NCBI GenBank assembly: GCA_003988855.1
Contig: QYAI01000143.1
Location: 1 to 64,000 of the forward strand
Origin: Arachnopeziza araneosa
Lineage: Eukaryota; Ascomycota; Leotiomycetes; Helotiales; Arachnopezizaceae
Reading direction: 5' to 3'
DNA: 64,000 nucleotides
Part shown: positions 55,664-64,000 of the stretch, piece after piece
Layout of the letters: each line of letters opens with the position of its first letter
How positions within the stretch are numbered: position 1 is the first letter of the stretch
The notes under the pieces: generated by a model
Databases searched by the model: none
What the model was told of the DNA's origin: nothing
The model's input: the letters and a program-made list of their open reading frames with translations, nothing else
Program-made: the position numbers and the translations under genes

Positions 55664-57326
55664 TTATTCCTTGTCCTCAAGGCTAGCCTCCTTAAGATCG
55701 TCAGCGACGTCTTTGTCGGCGGCTTCTTCAAGCGCAATCTCGTTCTTAACGCTTCCGCCCTCTCCTGGAACAGCTGTGGCCTTGCTATCGCCGTTGGCGT
55801 GAGCTGGCTCAGCAGGGGTAGAAGGCCCGGCGGAGCCGAGTTCCTCAGCCTCAAGACGCTCGACTTCTTTCTTGGCTTTAGTGATGTTCTAAGTGGATTA
55901 TTAGTAGAAGAGAGATAGTGAGATGATAGAAAGACTCACGCGTTCGGTTTGGGCAGCTTGGTCTTTCTTCCAAAACTTAAGCTTCTCCAAAACCTTCTCG
56001 CGAACAGCAGGGATGTCGGATGCGGCCATGGGTGGGTTAATATTCATGAATGCACAGTCTTCCATAACGGAGGGAGGGCAAGAGTATTTTCCAATAGATG
56101 GAGTCTCGGTAGCAGCTGCGGCGGCTTTCTTGTTCTTCTTTCCTTTCTTGCCACCAGTGCCGGCGAAGTAGTCTTCTTCTTCCTTCTTCACGACCTTCAT
56201 GCCTTTCAAACCCTTGTCATCAACAGTCCTTTGAGCGGTGGCTTGAAATTGAGATGGTGCCAACAGAGGAGCTTTCTCAGCGGAATAGGAGGGATCCAAG
56301 AAGCGGAGGAGTGATTCAGCACGACGAATCTCATCGAGATAAGCTTTGTCACTTGCCTCAGCAAGCATCTGCTGGGCGCGAGCCTTGCGCTTCTCCTGAT
56401 GATATTTGTCGTCCTCAGCCTTCTTACGTTCCCGAGCCTTTTGGCGAGCTTCAAATTCCCACTTCTGGACAGCTCGGTTGGCGTTGAAGAAGTCATCTTT
56501 AATCTTTCTAATGGCAGTATACTTTGCTTGTTGGTCTTCGTGCAACTTGTTGCGCTCATCATAGAGGGATTTGATGTTCTTATACGCATCATCCTGTTCG
56601 GCTTTGATGGCATCTAGCTCCCCTTGGATCTTATTATATTTGTCCGAGAGACCTTTCGACTCAGGGTCGTCGAGGGTATCTCGAAGCTGTTTCAACTGGG
56701 CTTTCTTTGCAGTAATAGCTTTCTCGGCCTCATCAAAACCAGCAAAGGATTTGCGCTGTTTCTTAAGATTGTTAGACTCCTGGAGAGCTTTCTTCTCATC
56801 GACAATCTTCAGAGTACCACTCTCAACCTGCTTGTCCAAGCGATCGACCTCCCGATTGAGGTCTTCCAATGTTCTGAAATTGACTAAACCTCGAGCCTTC
56901 TTCTGGTTCGCCAACATCTCTTTGAGGATGGTATCCTCTTTCTTGATGAGGTCGAACACCTTAGTGCGGCCAGATTTTCCAGCACTTTGCTTGTCACGGA
57001 TCTCTTTCAATTGGGTAAGGAGGTCAGCGCGACGTTTGGCAGAAGGAGAGTCCTTGGAAGTAGGTTTTGCGATGTCAAGTTTAGCTTTAATGGCATTCTA
57101 AAGCAGAGGTCAGCGCATGTCGCTGCAAGTTTCCGCTGCGGTTCCGCAGGTACCCGTATAGCTTTTCTACGTCTCAACTACTTACCTCTTTTGCTTGAGC
57201 GTCTGCATGCTCTTTCTCAGCTTTCTTCAAGTTCGCTTTATAGGCCTCCTCGTTGGGTTTCTCTGGCTTAACCAAAGTCTTCTTCTCGCCCTCAGGGACG
57301 GCCGCGGGTTTCTCCACTGCAGCCAT
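55664..57326 (-). CDS. BFR1: Nuclear segregation protein Bfr1
   Basis: Three exons (57186-57326, 55940-57097, 55664-55888), all phase 0, give 507 aa. Long coiled coil starting MAAVEKPAAVPEGEKKTLVK, through KRRADLLTQLKEIRDKQSAG, FDLIKKEDTILKEML, LEDLNREVDRLDKQVESGTL and KARERKKAEDDKYHQEKRKA. It ends in the conserved Bfr1 tail with YLDEIRRAESLLRFLD, a Lys-rich GGKKGKKNKKAA stretch and VREKVLEKLKFWKKDQAAQT. Bfr1 binds polysomes and mRNA and affects secretion and ploidy in yeast; fungal homologues have this length. The last exon encodes an acidic, Ala-rich C-terminus. It is divergent from RPB5 across 377 bases. Intact. Confidence 0.93.
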
Positions 57327-57703
57327 GATTAAAACCAATACGTGTTACCAGAGAGTCTTTCAAAAGTTCCAATTGATGTGTAGGAGGGGAGTTGTCGCAA
57401 AGGCGCAGACAGGCAAATGAATAACTTGTGTGTGTAAAGAAATAATTATCTCAAAAGATTTCGGCTAGAAGACACTTTGCTGGCGTGTGTTAGTATATGG
57501 GGTGACGTAGCGTCTACTACGGGGGCTCAAATTCAGCTCTAGCGCAAAAACTTTTTTGGTGTTGCGCTTTCGAAAGAGCCCCATTCACTCTTTGAATTGG
57601 AATCTTTTTGTGACTACCACGAATCTTCACAACGAAGTCTCCTGCGTCTTGAGGCTCACCAACATAATAAATTTAATCCAAGTCCTACCGGTAGATATTC
57701 AAC
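57327..57703. promoter_or_regulatory. Bidirectional promoter between BFR1 and RPB5
   Basis: Only 377 bases lie between the two ATGs, so both 5' leaders and promoters share this interval. No TATA box was evident; this fits housekeeping genes. A TGACGTAGCGTC-containing stretch at 57502-57514 resembles a CRE/ATF-like site (TGACGTAG). Confidence 0.55.
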
Positions 57704-58465
57704 ATGAATGACGAAGACCGCGCCCAAAAGTTCCGCGATGCCAGCGAGCGGGAGGCAGCCAAGCTCTGGCGCGCATGGAGAACAGTTCACGAAATGGTGC
57801 AAGATCGCGGTTATGAACTGGCAGAAGAAGAAGTCAAAGTCAGCTTTGAAGACTTCAAGTACAAGTACACCTCAGAAGATGGCTCCGTGAAGTACGTTTG
57901 GTCTCTTGAAGATCGACTTTAGCTAATGCGCCAAAGCCGCAAAATCATGACCTTCTCCGCCCGTCCCAGCGCCGAAATGATGAAGAGATATACCAACCCA
58001 GTCACAGCCGCAGACCCGAACCCTTCTGCACCAGATATCGGCACCATTTGGGTTGAGTTCCTCCCAGACACTAGCGTTGGTATCAAGCAGATGCGCGCTT
58101 TCGCACAGCATCTTGTTTCCAGCAATTTTCACACTGGGATCCTCATTACTAGCGTGAATATCACACCTGCGGCACTCAAGATTATCCCTGCCGTCGCAAG
58201 CGATACCCGAATCGAATGTTTCGTTGAGGCGGATCTGTTAGTTAATATCACACATCATGAGTTGGTGCCTAAACATGTGTTGCTCAGCAAGGAAGAGAGA
58301 ACGGCGCTTTTGGCGAGATACAGATTGAAGGATACGCAGCTACCGAGAATTCAGTTGGGTGATCCGGTCGCGAGATACTTGGGATTAAGGAGAGGGCAGG
58401 TGGTGAAGATTATCAGAAAGTCAGAAACAGCGGGAAGATATGCTAGTTACAGGCTTTGTGTTTAG
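57704..58465 (+). CDS. RPB5: RNA polymerase I/II/III subunit RPB5 (ABC27)
   Basis: Two exons (57704-57891 and 57937-58465) join at [14 protein letters not shown] to 238 aa, close to fungal Rpb5 length. The N-terminal jaw domain starts with [24 protein letters not shown] (20 and 4 residues), and the linker MMKRYTN is followed by [20 protein letters not shown]. The C-terminal assembly domain, the most conserved part, is complete: [60 protein letters not shown] and [12 protein letters not shown] common subunit of all three nuclear RNA polymerases. The 45-nt intron uses the acceptor CCAAAG. Intact. Confidence 0.96.
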
Positions 58466-59898
58466 ACTGGATGAAAGTCCGGCGTTTGGGAGTTTACGAT
58501 TTGGGCAAAAGCATGGTGGATGGCGCATTGGAGAAACATTGCTCCTGGCTTGTGCAGATAGCAAGAACATTGGTAAAGCCATGTGACTTTAAGATGATTT
58601 GAATGAGTTCCTTTCTAAGTTTGATATGAGGAGCCAGCGCTCAATATTACTCGATGATTTTTCGATCATCGAATCATTAATAATCTTGCCTCTTTCATTC
58701 ATAAGGAGGGTTTTTTTGACTGATGAAGATAATCTTCTTCGAAAGAAATTCTCTTCTTTACAACAGCCAAGACTAATTCGCTATCCATTGTGAAATAAAC
58801 AGTACCAGAAGATTTCAAGACATTCTCACAACAAGGATATGTTTGCTGTAGACTAACAGTGAACAGAAGATATGCTGAGACAAAAACATATCAAGCTACT
58901 GGTTCCAATTTCCAATCGATGTGAACAACCTGGAGTCGGAAGATTCAATCCATGCTATCACCTTTCAGTAGCAAAAGGCAAGTAGGGACAAAGCACGAAT
59001 GGGGCACTAGAGCTATACAGAACAGATACTCTGCATGCTTGACCTGAGTATTATCCACAACCCATCCCATGTACCCATTCTTGATCGAGCACAGAGACCG
59101 TTCTGTTTGGCTAAAGTCTCTCAAATATTCAAATATTAAGTTAAGAATTATTTGCGAGTCTCTTATCATACAGAAAGGGTTGAACATTTCCTTGGGTAAA
59201 TGCTATCTCCAAGCTTCTGTCGTTCTATCAGGGATCCCTATCTTTCCAAAAGCTCCTCGTTCATAATCCTACCTCTTACAGTTCAACTGCTTTTCTCGGC
59301 GATGAAAATTGCATCCTACAAGAGATTCCGTAAACATATCCCTCATCACAAGTTGGACATGATCGTCAAGAAGAGTCTTGCCAGAAAGTCCGCATCCCAA
59401 GCTAAGAAAGCTAGCACAAAAGCTTGCCTGAGACCTAATGAAATCTGTCTGATAATAGCGTAATATTGTAACAATTGATCCCTTGACGTTACAACAAGTT
59501 GTCCATTAAAATATTCTAATCAGGAAGACGGTAGTTCCCTTTGAGAGTAGTCCGTCCTCCATCACACCTTTTATAGTCACGCCAAACCAGCAGTCTGTAT
59601 GAGACATCTCAAACTCAAATCCCAGAACAGCCTCAAGGAAATAATCCAGAAATACATACCGAGTTCAAGAGAAGAGAAGAGTATGTGGAACTAGGAGGAA
59701 CTCGCCAAGCAAATGCGAGTGCAAGGCGGAGAATAAGCGAGCGCTATGATTATGTAATACCCGAGCCTTGCGCACAACTATCAGATAATTTGGAAATCAA
59801 AATCCAAACATCTTCAAAAGTCATCCACGAACTTTTTGACCGTCTTCACTTTACCGCAGCATCTCATTGCCGAGTCTTGACGGTCTTATAAAGTCAGA
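58466..59898. other. Intergenic 1.4 kb, two small unclear ORFs
   Basis: A plus-strand ORF from ATG 59301 (MKIASYKRFRKHIPHHKLDM) is lysine-rich, about 53 codons. Another open stretch at 59685-59891 is overlapped by the RPS20 promoter. Neither matches a family I know. They may be parts of unresolved genes or chance. Confidence 0.35.
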
Positions 59899-60440
59899 AT
59901 GTCTCATCAAAAAGGAGAAAAAGATATTGGGGAGGCGCCTGTTCGTATACCTTGGATAGAAAATTATACCAGAGCTGACAGCCTGTAGAAAGTTCACCGC
60001 ATCAGAATCACCCTCACTGGCCGCAATGTCCAGTCCCTTGAAAAGGTCTGCCGTGAGCTCAAGGAGCGTGCTCAATCCAAGGGCCTCACCTTGAAGGGTC
60101 CCGTTCGTCTTCCAGTATGTATTCGCCTCATGATCGCCAGGCTCTTCTGACCACTCTAGACCCAAAACCTCAAGATCACCACCCGTAAGACACCTTGCGG
60201 AGAGGGAAGTAAGACTTGGGACACCTTTGAGCTTCGTATTCACAAACGATTGATTGAGTACGAACTCTCATTCTTTCACATTTCATGCAGTCATTAACCT
60301 TTTCGCAGTCTCCACGCCCCAACCGAGGTTGTCAAGTCCGTCATTGTCAACAGTAAGCAGTATCATATTCTTGTTTAGATTATCACTAACATTCCATAGT
60401 TGAGGCTGGTGTTGAGGTTGAGGTGACCATTGCAGCTTAA
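59899..60440 (+). CDS. RPS20: Cytosolic small-subunit ribosomal protein uS10 (Rps20)
   Basis: Five small exons (59899-59940, 59989-60114, 60160-60257, 60309-60352, 60400-60440) join in phase to 116 aa, the usual length for eukaryotic uS10. It was easily missed because no single exon is long. The N-terminal [14 protein letters not shown] is joined to [20 protein letters not shown], then [52 protein letters not shown] and [16 protein letters not shown]. uS10 sits in the 40S head near the mRNA entry side. One difference: TQNL where most homologues have TKTL, just at an exon junction. Four short introns of 42-51 bases are typical of highly expressed fungal ribosomal protein genes. Intact. Confidence 0.96.
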
Positions 60441-62048
60441 TTGCCTTGTCGATGTTGTCACTTCAATATTCAAGATATTGACTCCGCATTCTGAATGTAT
60501 TATGGCACATTTGACCATTACTTTCTATGTTGAAGAGGACAGACGTGGACTAGGCCATTGGACTAGAATCATCGATCTGCAAATCTAGACAAGAAACATC
60601 TGCCCAATTCTGCTAGGTGATACTCCAACTTTATCATACTTGTGACTTTTGCTTTCTTGTCCCAAAATTGAAGTATGGTGATGCCTTTAGACTGCCCGAA
60701 AAGACCTGGCCTGACAGTGAAGCTTCTCTCGTGGTGTTCACAAGGGAATGGGAGGATAGCAAGGTTAATGTCAAACGTGAATTTCAGAAATTAAGAAGAC
60801 TATGACATATTTTCTTCCCAAACCATATCCAGCCCAACAGGCTTCTCTAGATTATTCTCGATCTTCTAGCAAATGGTTCAAATCAATTTCAGTATTTTGA
60901 TGCCTCAGGCTACACTTTCGATGTTTATGAAAGTCATCCAGAAATTCTTGTCCTGCAACCACACCAAAGCCCTTTTCTAATGGCAAATTACTACCCAAGC
61001 ACGGTCGCGCGAGGTCAGTCTACAGAAACTACATATTTAGATAAGGATCGAAGTCTCCTTGGAATAGCTAACCTCCGCCGCGACGCGTCTCAAAGCTCTA
61101 TTCTCAAAAACAGCTAGCTCTTCTTTATCAATTCCCAATTCGAACATCTTCGTTTCTGATGCGTCTATGGACTAAACCACAAGAAGTAAAGGATTACAAT
61201 AAGCTTCCACGCATATACCTCATGCGATTGATGCTGTATCGACCCTCCGTGTCCTTGCACTGCGAATGCGAACTCGAACTTGCTGGACAAAAAGCCTTGG
61301 GTTTTCGTTAGCTCTACCGATTTACCGCGCCTCGAGATATCATAATGCAGTGCGAGTCGGAAAGTCATGTCTAAAGGTTGCCTGGATTATATATGCAGGT
61401 GGCAGAAGCTTTCTCAATGGATAGCTGTCCCTACTGCGTCAATACAGCCCGAAAGCATATGGAGAGCTTGGATAACACTTTTCTTCGGCAACAATATGTT
61501 GTATTGATACTGAAAGCGAGATATTATAAACCAAGTTTGTCCTATGTAGCCGCCATACCAAATAGGTAGAGAATTGTGGCCTGGTACAATGATCAAGTAG
61601 CATTATCTACTTCGGGTTTCCTGTTCGAGAACCACTTCGATTAAGTTTAATTGATCGTAGATCAGCCTGAATTGCCAAGGGTTTATTATAGCAGTTTCAC
61701 TCAACAAATCCCCGGAAATTGAGTCTCATTCGTTTAGTTCGAATCGATCCGGCTGCCAGATCTAGGAAATACTCTTGCCTTGACTTGGATGAATTATCTA
61801 GCGCTATCACGACTGGACGAAGGTATTCCCTAATGAACTTTGCTCCTTTGCTTAATAGAGTCTGTCTCCTATTTTTTCAATCACGTTTTGTGGATGGAAA
61901 TAGTTCATCTCCAGCGTCGAAGTCTAAATTATCATTAATATTCATCATTATCTTGATCTAATAACTGATTCATTTCCATCGAAACACTTCTGTCCATTCT
62001 CGAATAACGTGCAATTTATTGCTCCGCCAATATGAACCTTAAGTGCCT
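60441..62048. other. Gene-poor 1.6 kb with one unclear minus-strand model
   Basis: On the minus strand an ATG at 61368 begins MTFRLALHYDISRRGKSVEL. A possible intron at about 61169-61217 leads to ASETKMFELGIDKEELAVFE and NRALRRVAAE, ending near 61070. It resembles no family I recognise and could be a small gene or remnant. Other ORFs look like noise. Confidence 0.35.
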
Positions 62049-63185
62049 TCAAGTCGCAGGGTGTGGTGTGAAAGTAATCCGGGTGCAACCGAAAGGAACG
62101 GTACTCTCCGAATTAGGCGGGTAGAAATACACAGCTGGAGGGAACTCCTCGCCAGACTCATCCAAGCATCCATAAAAAGTGTTCAGTCCCGCACCTGTCT
62201 GGCAGTTTAAAGTTCCAGTTGCTCCAACCGCGCACACCAACCTAGAAGGGTCACCCTTTGCTATCCCAGTCTGGAAATTGAACCCGTCGAAATCATCTAC
62301 GCTAGCAACAGTAACATAATCACCTTGATATAGATTTCCTTTTGTAAGAGTAAAGAAACTAGGTATAACGAAGAGGTCGTCTATAAAAAGGTTTGTCTCG
62401 AGGAGTGTATCGGTATCTTGTGTTGTAACAAAATAATTTCCATCGAAAGGTGCTCCTGCTGCGTACAGTGAGAAGGAAGAGGCGGGTATAGTTTCTGTTT
62501 CGTGAATGACATGGATTCTTGTTGAAGTTGATGTTTGTACGGTCGTCTTCGTAGCAGAGACTACGCTTGAAACAGTTGTGGTGATGGTTTTGGTTATGGT
62601 TATGGGGGCCTAAATAATTTCAGTGAGTGGCTTGATATGAAAGATGAATAATCATACGACAGAATGAGCAGTTGCTGTTTTTGTGACTGCAGGGCCGATT
62701 CCATAACACGAGCAGGCACTAGCATATTGTCCTGGAGCGGTACAGGCTGCTGCATAAATAGGTACCGTTTTCGAGGCAGCGCGTTTGCCAGGAATGATGA
62801 CAGTGCTGACGCTAGCCGTAAATGAGACACTGAGAGCAATGAATTCACTTGTAGTTGTTGTTACGTATTTTGTGGTAGTGACTTTGACAGTTTTTGTTGT
62901 GGTAGACGCTTTGATAGTTTTCCTACCCTCACTGGTTAGAATTTCAGGACCACACATTTAGGAATGGCCTCACCCAAGTCCTGGTGTAACAGTCACAGTT
63001 GTTGTTGAACCAGCCAGGTAAGAACTGCAGTCAGAACTAGCCATGTGCAATTGTGCAGCGGGTCTTGTAGCTTCCACTTGTCGAAGACAATTATCAGGAG
63101 CGCAGGCTCATTTATCTAGCTCAGAAGCCAGGGGAAGGCCTGGGAGAAGGGCCAAGATCCCTACGCGCAGTGAGAAATTCCTCAT
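62049..63185 (-). pseudogene. Secreted Thr/Ser-rich protein gene with a TGA just after the signal peptide
   Basis: Three exons (62974-63185, 62658-62931, 62049-62609) join in phase over 349 codons. The start MRNFSLRVGILALLPGLPLA is a signal peptide. Next, SELDK is followed by TGA at 63108-63110 and then ACAPDNCLRQVEA, a Cys-rich start common in secreted fungal proteins. Threonine-rich stretches follow (TTTVTVTPG, KTVKVTTTKYVTTTTSEF, TITKTITTTVSSVVSATKTT) and a C-terminal module (TKGNLYQGDYVTVASVDDFD, CVGATGTLNCQ-like Cys region, VPFGCTRITFTP). Everything else is intact, so a single CGA-to-TGA change at a Lys-Arg (Kex2-type) site is the likely lesion, unless readthrough or a sequence error. 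Confidence 0.7.
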
Positions 63186-64000
63186 CTTGATGGTGTTTCG
63201 ACGTCAAGAAAGTGGGGGAGTTTCCATCAATGAACCGAGGGAAGAGGCTTATTTAGCTCTGGATGGGACATTGCTGCTGCAATTCCGCGCTGGGACATGC
63301 GGGTGAAGTTTTCAGCCACCAAGCTATATGGTGTTTAAGGTTACTTCCAATGCAGACTACTATGAATTTCAAGAAGGAAATGATTTACATGATTACCAAG
63401 GCCTCATTAATTATGATGATCAAGCAGCTGAAACGAATGTATCAGAAAAAAAATACAGTCTCCTCGAAGACAGGCACCGCTTGCCCAGTCACTACAACTT
63501 ACAATGCTTTCATCGTGACGGAGACTTTCCATATCTTCTGTGCCGTCATTCTTTGGTGGAGGGCTGAATATGCACTGAAATGCGCTCCTTTGAGCTTGGC
63601 TTGAACGCCACATTCTCTTAGCTGTTCACCTACAGCTGGCAAGACTATCAATCGAGACTAGCAAAAACTATTTCTAAAAGAAAATAGAAGCTCTCGTACG
63701 AGCTGCATGAACAGATGAAAAGACAGGACTTGAATAGAAAATTTGTAGAAAATGCAAGATATTAGACTCTGTGAGAAGCTCGGTACTGTAGGATCAAAGG
63801 AAAACTGATAAGAAGAAGCCATAAGTCTAAAAGCGTACATGCGGCGCTGAAACTAACGAAAGCCACTTCAACTTGCACGTTGAGAAAGCCTTAGCGTACG
63901 GAATAATTTCCAGAAACGTTGATATGCAACCGTTCGAAGTATGACCGATGATAATTTTCCTTTAGGGCTTCTTTCAAAAGTGTGGTCGAAAGGGAAGATC
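63186..64000. other. Intergenic to window end
   Basis: Promoter of the preceding minus-strand gene and unannotated DNA. ORFs at 63263-63604 overlap in two frames and have no motif. Confidence 0.4.

Noticed and set aside
59851..60243. 130-codon minus-strand ORF over RPS20
   Set aside because: The plus strand encodes uS10 with conserved splice junctions; the minus ORF is its shadow.
1..64000. Search for a complete transposon, CRISPR array or prokaryotic-type operon
   Set aside because: No transposase, reverse transcriptase, long terminal repeats, regularly spaced repeats or Shine-Dalgarno-linked gene runs were found.

Overview
The window reads as nuclear DNA of a filamentous ascomycete (Pezizomycotina). 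Genes are short and cut by many 45-70 nt GT-AG introns with CTAAC/CTGAC-like branch points. The families are typical of the group: HET, STAND/NACHT, DUF7730, DUF8021, Clr5, Zn2Cys6, fungal rhodopsin-like membrane proteins, cutinase and ACS-family MFS transporters. A helotialean (Leotiomycetes) relative is my guess from this gene mix; no marker in the window proves it. All exon-intron models were built by hand from splice sites and reading-frame phase, and the spliced models listed as CDS close in frame.

Left part (1-23 kb) is accessory and metabolic. It holds a secreted M20 peptidase divergent from an allantoate-permease-like MFS transporter, an unrecognised small gene, a beta-carbonic anhydrase, a BBE-like FAD oxidase, an alpha/beta hydrolase, a secreted HD-domain (cyanamide hydratase-like) protein and a Zn2Cys6 regulator. 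Between them lie relics of a NACHT/WD40 gene with an ankyrin fragment, an Old Yellow Enzyme and an MFS transporter. Middle part (23-51 kb) holds a HET-domain pseudogene, a probably GPI-anchored cutinase, a gutted HSL-type hydrolase, a rhodopsin-fold membrane protein, a secreted DUF8021 protein, a Clr5 protein, a degraded RBR ubiquitin-ligase gene divergent from a degraded ubiquitin-like gene, a repeat-containing coiled-coil membrane protein, a double GFA/CENP-V protein, a DUF7730 protein, and STAND/NACHT relics.

Right part (51-60.5 kb) is a compact housekeeping block: mitochondrial Obg GTPase MTG2, a conserved uncharacterised fungal protein, BFR1, RNA polymerase subunit RPB5 and ribosomal protein uS10/RPS20. 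BFR1 and RPB5 share a 377-base divergent promoter. The last 3.5 kb is gene-poor and ends in a secreted Thr/Ser-rich protein gene whose only visible lesion is a TGA at a probable Kex2 site.

The main theme is the contrast between the intact housekeeping block and a graveyard of self/non-self recognition and ubiquitin-related genes. Several of their stops (two TAG in the HET gene and one in the STAND gene where a Trp codon is expected, TAA where CAA is possible, TGA where CGA is possible) fit C-to-T transitions of the kind left by repeat-induced point mutation (RIP) or cytosine deamination. No complete transposon, CRISPR array, rRNA or convincing tRNA gene was seen.
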